A stretch of 64,000 nucleotides of DNA from Empedobacter falsenii (GTDB lineage: Bacteria; Bacteroidota; Bacteroidia; Flavobacteriales; Weeksellaceae). The notes beneath the pieces are model-generated. The model was not told the origin of the DNA and made no database searches. It saw nothing but the letters and a program-made list of their open reading frames with translations. Positions 44,335 to 51,593 of the stretch are shown one piece after another. Numbering within the stretch: the stretch's first letter is position 1; each line of letters starts with the position of its first letter. The DNA lies in assembly GCF_019308355.1 (NCBI RefSeq), contig NZ_JAAGKM010000001.1, positions 1 through 64,000 of the forward strand, given 5' to 3'. A program made the translations under genes and the position numbers.

Positions 44335-45195
44335 ATGAAAATTTTTAGATTCGGACCAAAAGGTCAGGAGAAATCAGGTGTAATCATCGATGAGAAAAAA
44401 TTCGATGTTTCAGCATCAGGAATTATTTATGATGATGATTTTTTTGGAAATACAGAAAAACAAGAAACTTTACAAAAATATATCGAGCTTAACATTAACA
44501 GCTTGCCATTAGTTGAAGATGATGTACGTATTGGTACACCTTTAACTCGCCCAGGAAAAATTGTTTGTGTAGGTCTTAACTTTGATGATCACGTAAAAGA
44601 AACAGGTTTACAACAACAAGCAGAACCGATTATGTTTATCAAAGCTAATCAATCGTTTAACGGACCAGAAGACGGAATTATGCAACCAAATGGTTCTACA
44701 AAAATGGACTGGGAAACAGAACTTTGTATTATTATTGGTGAAAAAGCAAATAATGTAACGGAAGAAGAGGCAATGAATCACGTATATGGTTATGCCTTAA
44801 TTAATGATATTTCTGAGCGTGCTTTCCAAACAGAACGTGGAGGAACTTGGGACAAAGGAAAAGGATGTGATACATTTGCACCTGTTGGACCTTTTATTGC
44901 AACAAAAGACGAAATCGAGGATGTAAATAATTTACGTGTTTGGTTAAAATTAAACGGAGAATTAATGCAAGATGGTAATACAAGTGATTTTATTTACCGC
45001 ATTCCTAAATTAATTTCTTACCTATCTCAATTTATGTCTTTCTTACCTGGAGATATTATTTCTACAGGTTCACCTGCAGGATCAGGAATGGGAAAAACAC
45101 CTCAAGTTTGGCTAAAACCAGGAGATGTTATCGAATATGGAATTGAAGGTTTAGGTTCTACAACTCAAACTATTTTACCTTTCTCAAGAGGTTAA
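44335..45195 (+). CDS. Fumarylacetoacetate hydrolase family protein
   Basis: 286 residues. The FAH catalytic domain fills residues about 75-285: GKIVCVGLNFDDHVKETG (with the His-bearing loop), DWETELCIIIGEKA (metal Glu residues), GYALINDISERAFQ (metal Asp), KGKGCDTFAPVGP and STGSPAGSGMGK. It likely cleaves or isomerises an acylpyruvate-like compound and needs Mg or Mn. A -7 box TATATTTG lies at 44305-44312. It stands alone between two terminators. Confidence 0.9.
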   Translation: MKIFRFGPKGQEKSGVIIDEKKFDVSASGIIYDDDFFGNTEKQETLQKYIELNINSLPLVEDDVRIGTPLTRPGKIVCVGLNFDDHVKETGLQQQAEPIMFIKANQSFNGPEDGIMQPNGSTKMDWETELCIIIGEKANNVTEEEAMNHVYGYALINDISERAFQTERGGTWDKGKGCDTFAPVGPFIATKDEIEDVNNLRVWLKLNGELMQDGNTSDFIYRIPKLISYLSQFMSFLPGDIISTGSPAGSGMGKTPQVWLKPGDVIEYGIEGLGSTTQTILPFSRG

Positions 45196-45216
45196 AATAA
45201 GATATCTTACAATAAA

Positions 45217-45258
45217 AAAAACCGTGCAATTTAAATTTTGAATTGCACGGTTTTTAAA
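45217..45258 (+). terminator. Terminator of the FAH-family gene
   Basis: A 15-bp stem, AAAAACCGTGCAATT with AATTGCACGGTTTTT and a 9-base loop, about 20 bp after the stop codon. Confidence 0.88.
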
Positions 45259-45354
45259 TTTTGTTTAGCGTCATACTTAATTGATTAAACAATAAAACGA
45301 ATTCTTTTTCATACAATCAATCGATTAAATAGAACGTCTAATTCGAAAAAAATA

Positions 45355-45384
45355 TTGGATATTCAATTAATTAACGTAATTTTG
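45355..45384 (+). promoter_or_regulatory. Distal promoter of rplM-rpsI
   Basis: A -33 TTG at 45355-45357, a 19-bp spacer and a -7 TAATTTTG at 45377-45384, about 145 bp before the rplM start. Its transcript would contain the foldable stretch at 45389-45429. Confidence 0.5.
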
Positions 45385-45388
45385 CAAA

Positions 45389-45429
45389 CGTTTTGACAAC
45401 CATCTAAATGGTACAAATCCATCAAAATG
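45389..45429 (+). promoter_or_regulatory. Possible structured leader of rplM (L13)
   Basis: CGTTTTGA (45389-45396) can pair with TCAAAATG (45422-45429), enclosing ACCAT-CTAA-ATGGT (45399-45412). It lies just downstream of the distal promoter. L13 leaders with autoregulation are known in other phyla; this fold is only a candidate. Confidence 0.3.
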
Positions 45430-45449
45430 ACGAATAATTCCTAAAATCT

Positions 45450-45480
45450 TTTGGGAAAACAGAATCATTTTGTACATTTG
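45450..45480 (+). promoter_or_regulatory. Proximal promoter of rplM-rpsI
   Basis: A -33 TTTG (45450-45453), a 19-bp spacer and a -7 TACATTTG (45473-45480). The -7 box overlaps the ATG at 45470, so that ATG cannot be the start on this transcript. Confidence 0.75.
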
Positions 45481-45529
45481 CACCCCGATCGGATTGTCGG
45501 TAATTTATAAAATATTAAAAATCAAGATA

Positions 45530-45985
45530 GTGGACACGTTAAGTTACAAAACTTCATCAGCCAACAAAGAAACTGCTCAGAAAGAATGGGTAGTTGTGGA
45601 CGCTTCTGACTTATCATTAGGTCGTTTAGCGTCAGGTGTTGCGAAGCTTATCAGAGGTAAGCACAAAACAAACTTCACTCCTCATGCAGATTGTGGAGAT
45701 TATGTAATTGTTTTAAACGCTGACAAAATTCAATTAACAGGTAACAAATGGGATGACAAATTATACATCCGTCACACAGGTTACCCAGGTGGACAAAGAT
45801 CTTTAACTGCGAAAGAAGTTTTTGCAAAAGATCCTGTACGCTTAATCGAAAAGTCAGTAAAAGGAATGTTACCTAAAAATAAATTAGGTAGTAAATTATT
45901 GACTAATTTACATGTATTTGTTGGTACTGAGCACAATCACGAAGCTCAACAACCAAAACAAATCGATATTAACGAATATTTATAA
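45530..45985 (+). CDS. rplM: 50S ribosomal protein L13
   Basis: 151 residues from a GTG start at 45530 (VDTLSYKTSSANKETAQKEW, read with Met first). The longer ORF from ATG 45470 is rejected because a promoter -7 box lies across it and the family starts at MDTLSYKT. Core motifs are VVVDASDLSLGRLASGVAKL, FTPHADCGDYVIVLNADKI, HTGYPGGQRSLTAKE and GMLPKNKLG. L13 is an early 50S assembly protein. rpsI follows after 9 bp. Confidence 0.95.
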   Translation: MDTLSYKTSSANKETAQKEWVVVDASDLSLGRLASGVAKLIRGKHKTNFTPHADCGDYVIVLNADKIQLTGNKWDDKLYIRHTGYPGGQRSLTAKEVFAKDPVRLIEKSVKGMLPKNKLGSKLLTNLHVFVGTEHNHEAQQPKQIDINEYL

Positions 45986-45994
45986 TCTAATTCC

Positions 45995-46381
45995 ATGGCA
46001 ATAGTTCATAAAATCGGACGTAGAAAAACATCTGTTGCTCGTGTATACTTACAAGAAGGTAATGGAGAAATCTTCATTAACGGGCGCGAGTTAGCAATCT
46101 ACTTCCCTACGGCAGTATTACAATACAAAGTAGAACAACCATTTTTAATCACTGGTACAAAAGAGAAATACAATGTAGATATCAAAGTATTTGGTGGTGG
46201 AATCACTGGTCAAGCTGAAGCAATTCGTTTAGCAATTTCTAGAGCTTTATGTGAAGTTGACGCAGATTTTCGTTTACAATTAAAACCAGAAGGGTTATTA
46301 ACACGTGACCCACGTATGGTTGAACGTAAAAAATTCGGTCAAAAGAAAGCGCGTAAGAAATTCCAATTCTCTAAACGTTAA
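45995..46381 (+). CDS. rpsI: 30S ribosomal protein S9
   Basis: 128 residues. It begins MAIVHKIGRRKTSVARVYLQ and ends in the basic tail RKKFGQKKARKKFQFSKR, which reaches the P-site tRNA in the 30S head. VFGGGITGQAEAIRLAISRAL is the family core. It is the second gene of the universal L13-S9 pair. The stop is followed by a 124-bp spacer with a possible rpsB leader. Confidence 0.97.
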   Translation: MAIVHKIGRRKTSVARVYLQEGNGEIFINGRELAIYFPTAVLQYKVEQPFLITGTKEKYNVDIKVFGGGITGQAEAIRLAISRALCEVDADFRLQLKPEGLLTRDPRMVERKKFGQKKARKKFQFSKR

Positions 46382-46408
46382 TTTATTCAATTCATTAAAA
46401 AATCCATT

Positions 46409-46485
46409 TTCCGTTGGTTTAGCATCTAAACAAATAAGGCTAGAATTTTTCGACCACTTGTTTGTTGCTTGTTGAGATAACGGAA
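46409..46485 (+). promoter_or_regulatory. Possible structured leader of rpsB
   Basis: TTCCGTT (46409-46415) and AACGGAA (46479-46485) can close a 70-base structure. Inside, AAACAAATAAG and CTTGTTTGTT can also pair. It ends 20 bp before the rpsB ATG. No promoter box is seen in the spacer, so it may be part of a longer L13-S9-S2 transcript. Confidence 0.35.
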
Positions 46486-46505
46486 CGTAAACTAAAAAAA
46501 AGAAA

Positions 46506-47252
46506 ATGGCAAAAGTAAATGTAAAGGACTTATTAGGTGCTGGTGTGCACTTTGGTCACTTAACAAGAAAATGGAATCCGGCTATGGCTCCTTATATTTT
46601 TATGGAGAAAAACGGAATCCACATCATCGATCTTCACAAAACTGCAGTGAAATTAGATGAAGCATCTGAAGCTTTAGGAAAAATTGCTGCATCTGGACGT
46701 AAAGTTCTTTTTGTTGCAACTAAAAAACAAGCAAAAGATGTTGTAGCTAAGCATGCTGAAGAAATCAACATGCCTTATATTACAGAACGTTGGCCTGGTG
46801 GGATGTTAACTAACTTTGTTACTATCCGTAAAGCAGTTAAAAAAATGAATTCAATCGATCGTATGAAAAAAGACGGTACGTTTGAAACACTATCTAAAAA
46901 AGAAAGATTACAAGTTGATCGTCAAAGAGCATCTTTAGAGAAAAACTTAGGTTCTATCGCTGATATGACACGTTTACCATCTGCAGTATTTATTGTAGAT
47001 ATCGTACGTGAGCACATCGCTGTAGCAGAAGCTCAAAAATTGGGTATTCCAATCTTTGCAATGGTTGATACAAATACTGACCCTCGTCAAGTAGATTTCC
47101 CAATCCCTGCAAATGATGATGCTTCTAAATCTATCGATATCATCTTATCTACAGTAGCTGATTCTATCAAAGCTGGTTTATCTACACGTAAAGCAGAAAA
47201 AGAAAAAGCAAAAGAAGGTAAAGAAGAAGGAGCTGAAACAAAAGAAGCTTAA
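46506..47252 (+). CDS. rpsB: 30S ribosomal protein S2
   Basis: 248 residues. It starts MAKVNVKDLLGAGVHFGHLT and has TRKWNPAMAPYIFMEKNGIH, the signature ERWPGGMLTNFVTIRKAVKK (about 98-117) and VDTNTDPRQVDFPIPANDDA. The C-terminal tail is a charged Lys/Glu segment (KAEKEKAKEGKEEGAETKEA). It sits between rpsI and tsf in the usual bacterial order, with a terminator before tsf. Confidence 0.97.
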   Translation: MAKVNVKDLLGAGVHFGHLTRKWNPAMAPYIFMEKNGIHIIDLHKTAVKLDEASEALGKIAASGRKVLFVATKKQAKDVVAKHAEEINMPYITERWPGGMLTNFVTIRKAVKKMNSIDRMKKDGTFETLSKKERLQVDRQRASLEKNLGSIADMTRLPSAVFIVDIVREHIAVAEAQKLGIPIFAMVDTNTDPRQVDFPIPANDDASKSIDIILSTVADSIKAGLSTRKAEKEKAKEGKEEGAETKEA

Positions 47253-47291
47253 CATTAACTTGATGATCAATTCATCGATATAATATACCTT

Positions 47292-47334
47292 GTAGCTCCT
47301 ACACCACTTTGTGGTGTACGAGCTACTTTTATTT
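47292..47334 (+). terminator. Strong hairpin between rpsB and tsf
   Basis: GTAGCTC/GAGCTAC at the base and TACACCAC/GTGGTGTA above, with a TTT loop and only one mismatch, then TTTTATTT. It could terminate or attenuate transcription into tsf and set the S2 to EF-Ts ratio. Confidence 0.85.
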
Positions 47335-47366
47335 AAAATATTAAGAAACAAAATAAAAATATTACT

Positions 47367-48191
47367 ATGAGCTACAAAGCAACAGCCGCTGAGGTAAGTA
47401 AATTAAGAAACGCAACTGGTGCGGGAATGATGGATTCTAAAAAAGCTTTAGAAGAAGCTGGTGGAGATTTCGATAAAGCTGTAGAAGTTTTACGTAAACA
47501 AGGACAAAAAGTAGCTGCTAAAAGAGCTGACCGTGATTCTACAGAAGGTGCAGTTATCGCTAAAGTTAACGCTGACCAAACTAAAGGTATCGTTATCGCT
47601 TTGAACTGTGAGACTGACTTCGTTGCTAAAAATGAAGCTTTCGTTGCTATGGCTAACGAAATCGCTGATTTAGCTTTGACAGTTAACTCTAAAGAAGAAT
47701 TATTAGCTTTACCATTCGCAGGAATTACAGTTGGTGAAAAATTAACTGAGCAAACAGGTGTTATTGGAGAAAAAATCGAAATTGGTACTTTCCAAGCTAT
47801 CGAAGGTGCTATCGTTAATTCTTACATCCACGCTGGTAACAAAATTGGTGCTGTAGTTTCTTTATCTGCTAACGTAGAAGGTGCTTCTGAAGTAGCTCGT
47901 GACGTTGCTATGCAAGTTGCTGCTATGAACCCAGTAGCATTAGATGAAACTTCTGTTGCTCAATCTGTAATTGACACTGAATTATCTATCGCTAGAGAAA
48001 CTTTAGTTGCAGAAGGTAAACCAGAAAACATGATTGAAAACATCGCTCAAGGTAAATTACAAAAATTCTTCAAAGAGAATACATTAGTTCACCAAGCGTC
48101 AATCAAAGACGGAAAAACTTCTGTTCAAGATATCGTTAAAGCTGTTAACGCTGACTTGAAAGTAACTGGATTTATCCGTTACAGCTTATAA
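47367..48191 (+). CDS. tsf: Elongation factor Ts
   Basis: 274 residues. The guanine-nucleotide exchange factor for EF-Tu. It has N-terminal TAAEVSKLRNATGAGMMDSK, where the TGAGMMDSK loop contacts EF-Tu, then KALEEAGGDFDKAVEVLRKQ and GIVIALNCETDFVAKNEAFV. The C-terminal coil reads ARETLVAEGKPENMIENIAQ. The TAA stop lies in the first of three 11-bp direct repeats (48183-48215). A hairpin terminator follows. Confidence 0.97.
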   Translation: MSYKATAAEVSKLRNATGAGMMDSKKALEEAGGDFDKAVEVLRKQGQKVAAKRADRDSTEGAVIAKVNADQTKGIVIALNCETDFVAKNEAFVAMANEIADLALTVNSKEELLALPFAGITVGEKLTEQTGVIGEKIEIGTFQAIEGAIVNSYIHAGNKIGAVVSLSANVEGASEVARDVAMQVAAMNPVALDETSVAQSVIDTELSIARETLVAEGKPENMIENIAQGKLQKFFKENTLVHQASIKDGKTSVQDIVKAVNADLKVTGFIRYSL

Positions 48192-48230
48192 TAAGCTTAT
48201 AATAAGTTTATAATTTTTATTATATATCTT

Positions 48231-48262
48231 AAAGTGATGCTAAATTTTAGCATCACTTTTTT
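48231..48262 (+). terminator. Terminator of tsf
   Basis: AAAGTGATGCTAAA and TTTAGCATCACTTT form a near-perfect inverted repeat followed by T. Confidence 0.88.
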
Positions 48263-48284
48263 GTTTGGTATATATTTTGAAATG

Positions 48285-48315
48285 TTTGTTTTATAATTAT
48301 TTATTTTTATATTTG
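48285..48315 (+). promoter_or_regulatory. Promoter of the CTD-only gene
   Basis: A -33 TTTG (48285-48288), a 19-bp spacer and a -7 TATATTTG (48308-48315), 16 bp before the ATG. Confidence 0.65.
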
Positions 48316-48331
48316 TTAGGATTACAAGCAT

Positions 48332-48655
48332 ATGAAACACTTTATACTATTTATAACTATATTTTTATTCACCATAACATCTGCTTCAGCTCAGTCGAGA
48401 TTTGATCAGGATAAAGGCTCTGTTAGTATTTATCCAAATCCTGCGAGTTCTACGTTTACAATAAAATTTGATAATCCATCGAAAGCAAGTTCGGTATCGA
48501 TATATTCGATTATTGGAAATGAAGTGATGAATAAAAAATTAGACGGAAGCCAGAAAGCAAACTTTAACGTACAAAGTTTGAAAAAAGGAAAATACATTGT
48601 TCGCGTTTTTAATGAAGATGGAACAACAGAAACACAATCCTTGATTAAGAATTAA
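48332..48655 (+). CDS. Minimal protein: signal peptide plus T9SS type A sorting domain
   Basis: 107 residues. The signal peptide (MKHFILFITIFLFTITSASA) is followed after only ten residues by a complete T9SS type A C-terminal domain: VSIYPNPASSTFTIKFDN (about 31-48), SVSIYSIIGNEVMNKKL, FNVQSLKKGKYIVRVFNEDG and a basic end. No cargo domain is present. It may be a reduced surface protein, a decoy or regulator of sorting, or a remnant. It has its own good promoter and terminator, which argues that it is expressed as it stands. Confidence 0.85.
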   Translation: MKHFILFITIFLFTITSASAQSRFDQDKGSVSIYPNPASSTFTIKFDNPSKASSVSIYSIIGNEVMNKKLDGSQKANFNVQSLKKGKYIVRVFNEDGTTETQSLIKN

Positions 48656-48674
48656 GATTATTCATATATAAAAC

Positions 48675-48707
48675 AAAAAAGCTTCTCAAAAATTTGAGAA
48701 GCTTTTT
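48675..48707. terminator. Bidirectional terminator between the CTD-only and SOD genes
   Basis: AAAAAAGCTTCTCAA pairs with TTGAGAAGCTTTTTT (about 15 bp), with long A and T runs on either side. Confidence 0.9.
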
Positions 48708-48727
48708 TTATATCGTTACCCGAAAGT

Positions 48728-49507
48728 TTATTTCGCTTTCTTGTAATTATCTTCAACTTGTTTCCAATCCAAAACATTGTTAAACGCTTTCAAATAATCA
48801 TCGCGTTTGTTTTGGTATTTTAAATAGTAAGCATGTTCCCAAACATCAATTCCTAAAATTGGCGTTCCTGCGATCTCTGCTCCTGGCATCAATGGATTAT
48901 CTTGATTTGCTGTACTTGTAACCGCCAAACTTCCGTCCGCTTTCACAACCAACCAAGCCCAACCAGAACCAAAACGTTTAGAACCCGCTTCGTCCAATTG
49001 TTTGATTAATTCTTCTGTAGAACCAAATGTTGCTTCAATCTTCGCTTTAAGATCTCCTGTAGGGGCTTTCTGTGGCGTTGGAGACATAATATCAAAATAT
49101 AGCATGTGATTGTAATATCCACCAGCATTGTTGCGTAAAGCAGCATTATTCATATCCATTTTTTTCAAAATATCTACAATATCATTCGATTTGATATTTG
49201 CTTCTTTTAGCGCTGTATTCAATTTGTTGATGTATCCTAAATAATGTTTAGAGAAATGAACTTCCATTGTTTTTGCATCAATGTATTCGTTCAATTCATC
49301 GTAACCATATTTCAAAGGTTTAATTTGGAAAGTTCCTGGGTCAGCTTTAACATCTGTAGGATTTCCAACAGGCTCTGCAACAGCTTGCACTGTATCTTGT
49401 TTTACAACTTCTTTAGTTGTTGAGTCAGCATTTTCTTTCTTCGTTTCGCATGACTGAACAAAGAAAAGAACACCCAAAACTGACATCAAAAATATACCCT
49501 TTTTCAT
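48728..49507 (-). CDS. Superoxide dismutase (Mn/Fe family), lipoprotein form
   Basis: 259 residues. The leader ends in lipobox VQSC (Cys20), so the enzyme is lipid-anchored outside the cytoplasm, which is unusual for this class. The four metal ligands are present: His in MEVHFSKHY, His in GGYYNHMLYF, and Asp and His in GIDVWEHAYY. The GG before the second His and STANQDNPL suggest the Mn-type. A Thr/Val/Glu-rich tether of about 35 residues links the lipid to the domain. It stands alone. Confidence 0.93.
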   Translation of the reverse strand: MKKGIFLMSVLGVLFFVQSCETKKENADSTTKEVVKQDTVQAVAEPVGNPTDVKADPGTFQIKPLKYGYDELNEYIDAKTMEVHFSKHYLGYINKLNTALKEANIKSNDIVDILKKMDMNNAALRNNAGGYYNHMLYFDIMSPTPQKAPTGDLKAKIEATFGSTEELIKQLDEAGSKRFGSGWAWLVVKADGSLAVTSTANQDNPLMPGAEIAGTPILGIDVWEHAYYLKYQNKRDDYLKAFNNVLDWKQVEDNYKKAK

Positions 49508-49658
49508 CTTATTCTTTTATGTAGTTTACTTATGATATTAATATTTCTACTAAAATATACTAAAACTATCGAATATAAAATTGATTTCTTTTAATTTTCT
49601 GTTAAAATGGAGATTATCATCTAAATCAATAAAGGTAATTTGTTTGTATATTTGATTC

Positions 49659-49826
49659 ATGGATATTGAAATTAATAAAGAAGAATTAAATGATCTAGTT
49701 GATAAATTATATTTATTAACTGAAGATTATAAAAATTTGGCTAAAGAAATTTTTAAATATAAAGCTATGAAAGTTGATTTTATTGCTCTTAGTATTTTAA
49801 ATAGAGCTATGTCAATTAATGAAGGT
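49659..49826 (+). pseudogene. 5' fragment of a gene cut by the IS3 element
   Basis: The first 56 codons (MDIEINKEELNDLVDKLYLL and on to ALSILNRAMSINEG) of a gene of about 208 codons. The IS begins directly after GGT at 49824-49826; translation would run three codons into the element and stop at 49838. A -7 box TATATTTG (49647-49654) lies 4 bp before the ATG. The continuation is at 51092-51550. Family not recognised; a long, mostly helical cytoplasmic protein. Confidence 0.85.
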
Positions 49827-49883
49827 TGGATATACTAACTTAGTTGGGAGTAAAAGTTAAGCATAAAACCTTAATTTTAATAT

Positions 49884-50183
49884 ATGAAAAGAATCCGTAA
49901 AATTTATCCAAGCGATTTTAAACTCCAAGCGGTTGAATTAAGTTTTGAGCGAAAAAACATATCAGAATTAGCCAGAGAATTAGGTATAACAGTTAGTTTA
50001 CTATATAAATGGCGCAAAGAATATGCTGAATTTGGTACAGGAAGTTTTCCAGGTAAAGGAAATCTTAAACTCACTGCAGAGCAGGAAAAAATTCACGATT
50101 TAGAGCGAAAACTGAAGGATGCTGAACTTGAACGAGACATCCTAAAAAAGGCGATCAGCATTTTTTCCAAGAGCGGTCGTTGA
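49884..50183 (+). CDS. IS3-family transposase OrfA (helix-turn-helix subunit)
   Basis: 99 residues. The N-terminal helix-turn-helix (FKLQAVELSFERKNISELAR, then ELGITVSLLYKWRKEY) binds the terminal repeats. A C-terminal leucine-zipper-like coil (IHDLERKLKDAELERDILKK) mediates dimerisation. Near its 3' end the heptamer A-AAA-AAG (50144-50150) is a standard -1 ribosomal frameshift site giving the OrfAB fusion. It overlaps orfB by 4 bp. Confidence 0.95.
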   Translation: MKRIRKIYPSDFKLQAVELSFERKNISELARELGITVSLLYKWRKEYAEFGTGSFPGKGNLKLTAEQEKIHDLERKLKDAELERDILKKAISIFSKSGR

Positions 50184-51058
50184 AATATCAATTCATCAAA
50201 AATCATGAAATTATTTATCCGATTGAAAAAATGTGTAAAGTTTTAAAAATCAGTCAAAGCAGTTATTTTAGATGGAAAAAGTGTCCGTTTTCTGTTAGAT
50301 TTCATAAAAAAGAAGAGCTGAAACAACGTATTTTAACGATTTATTTTGATTCAAAGCAACGTTACGGTAGTCCAAGAATTACAGCAGAATTAAATAATTT
50401 AGGATTTAAAATATCTCGAATTACAGTTTCAAAATACATGAGAGAACTTGGAATTAGAAGTAAATTGAGCAAGAAATTTAAAATCACAACAGATTCTAAA
50501 CATAATTATTTGGTTGTAGAAAATATTCTTGATAGAGATTTCGAAAGCACTAAACCTGCCCAAAAATGGGTTTCTGACATCACTTACATCAGAACAATTG
50601 AAGGATTTTTGTATTTAACAATTGTTCTTGATTTGTACGATCGCAAGGTTATTGGTTGGAGTTTGTACGATGAAATGAGCACTGAAAAAACAAGTTTATC
50701 AGCCTGGAAAGTCGCTTTAGCAAACAGAAAGATAGAAAAAGGATTGATTTTTCATTCAGATCGAGGAGTTCAATATGCCAACAATAAATTTGCTAATATG
50801 CTAGAATCTCATCATGTTATTAGAAGTATGTCGCGTAAAGGAAATTGCTGGGATAACGCTGTGGCAGAGAGTTTCTTTAAAACACTGAAAACAGAATTGA
50901 TTTATGGAAATAAACTCATAAATAAACAACAAATGGAATTGGAAATATTTCAATACATCGAAATATTTTACAATAAAAAAAGAAGGCATAGTGCCTTAAA
51001 TTATAAAACGATTGAAGAATTTAATCAACAAAAAATTAGTTATAAAAATGTAGCTTAA
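50180..51058 (+). CDS. IS3-family transposase OrfB (DDE integrase-type catalytic subunit)
   Basis: 292 residues from a TTG codon at 50180, normally made as an OrfAB fusion by the frameshift at 50144-50150. An HTH_21 segment (KQRYGSPRITAELNNLGFK) leads into the rve integrase core. The catalytic residues are complete: D in WVSDITYI (about 125), D in FHSDRGVQYAN (about 190) and E in CWDNAVAESFFKTLKTELIY (about 225). There is no sign of decay. Confidence 0.95.
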   Translation: MKYQFIKNHEIIYPIEKMCKVLKISQSSYFRWKKCPFSVRFHKKEELKQRILTIYFDSKQRYGSPRITAELNNLGFKISRITVSKYMRELGIRSKLSKKFKITTDSKHNYLVVENILDRDFESTKPAQKWVSDITYIRTIEGFLYLTIVLDLYDRKVIGWSLYDEMSTEKTSLSAWKVALANRKIEKGLIFHSDRGVQYANNKFANMLESHHVIRSMSRKGNCWDNAVAESFFKTLKTELIYGNKLINKQQMELEIFQYIEIFYNKKRRHSALNYKTIEEFNQQKISYKNVA

Positions 51059-51088
51059 CTAATACTCCTATTTTTGTTTGCATATCCA

Positions 51089-51550
51089 GGTTTTAGATTA
51101 TTATTTCAAGAAAATAATTTTTACTCTGCAACTCATCTAATTAGAATACAAATGGATAATCTAATTAGATATAATTCTATCCTAGTTGCTAAAGACGATA
51201 GTTATATTGATTATATATTAGACGGAAAAGAAATCAGAAAATTCCGCGATAGCATTTTAAAAAAGAATTTCAATGATGCTTATTTAGTTGAACAAATTTC
51301 AAAAAAATTTCCAGAAATAAAAATTTTATACAAAAAATACTGTGGCTTTATTCATTTTAGTAACGAACATTTAGAAAGAATAAAAACCTTTCCTAATATT
51401 GAAAATGTAAAATTTCGTGTAGAGATAGGTAATTTCGAAAATTATTCACATCAAGAAAAAGTAGAAATTGTATCTGATATGATTACTATTTCATTATTTA
51501 TTTTTAATCAAATCAATTATTGGACCGAAGCAAAAAAGACCATAAAATAA
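51089..51550 (+). pseudogene. 3' fragment of the gene cut by the IS3 element
   Basis: After the duplicated GGT, codons from TTT at 51092 continue the frame of the 5' fragment: joining gives MSINEG-FRLLFQENNFYSATHLIR without a break. 152 codons follow to TAA at 51548, including LIRIQMDNLIRYNSILVAKD and MITISLFIFNQINYWTEAKK. An ATG-led ORF from 51074 reads through the IS end but is an artefact. Function unknown; the original protein was about 208 residues. Confidence 0.85.
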
Positions 51551-51551
51551 A

Positions 51552-51575
51552 AAAACCTTCCATTCGGAAGGTTTT
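51552..51575. terminator. Bidirectional terminator before hemE
   Basis: A 10-bp stem, AAAACCTTCC with GGAAGGTTTT and loop ATTC, between the interrupted gene and the convergent hem cluster. Confidence 0.88.
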
Positions 51576-51593
51576 CTTGTTATATCGAGTTTC

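Larger units (their letters stand above)
49827..51088 (+). mobile_element. IS3-family insertion sequence, 1262 bp
   Basis: The ends are imperfect inverted repeats: TGGATATACTAAC on the left against TGGATATGCAAAC from the right end, then GGAGTA and GTTAAGC matching further in. Terminal dinucleotides are TG and CA. A 3-bp target duplication GGT flanks it (49824-49826 and 51089-51091). It carries overlapping orfA and orfB with a -1 slippery site. Both frames are intact, so the element may be active. Confidence 0.95.

Noticed and set aside
45470-45529. The 20-residue N-terminal extension of L13 from ATG 45470
   Set aside because: The -7 box TACATTTG lies across it, so this ATG is upstream of the transcription start; the family starts at the GTG 45530.
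51074-51091. ATG at 51074 as the start of the gene after the IS
   Set aside because: The codons lie inside the right end of the IS; the true frame continues from 49659 through the target site.
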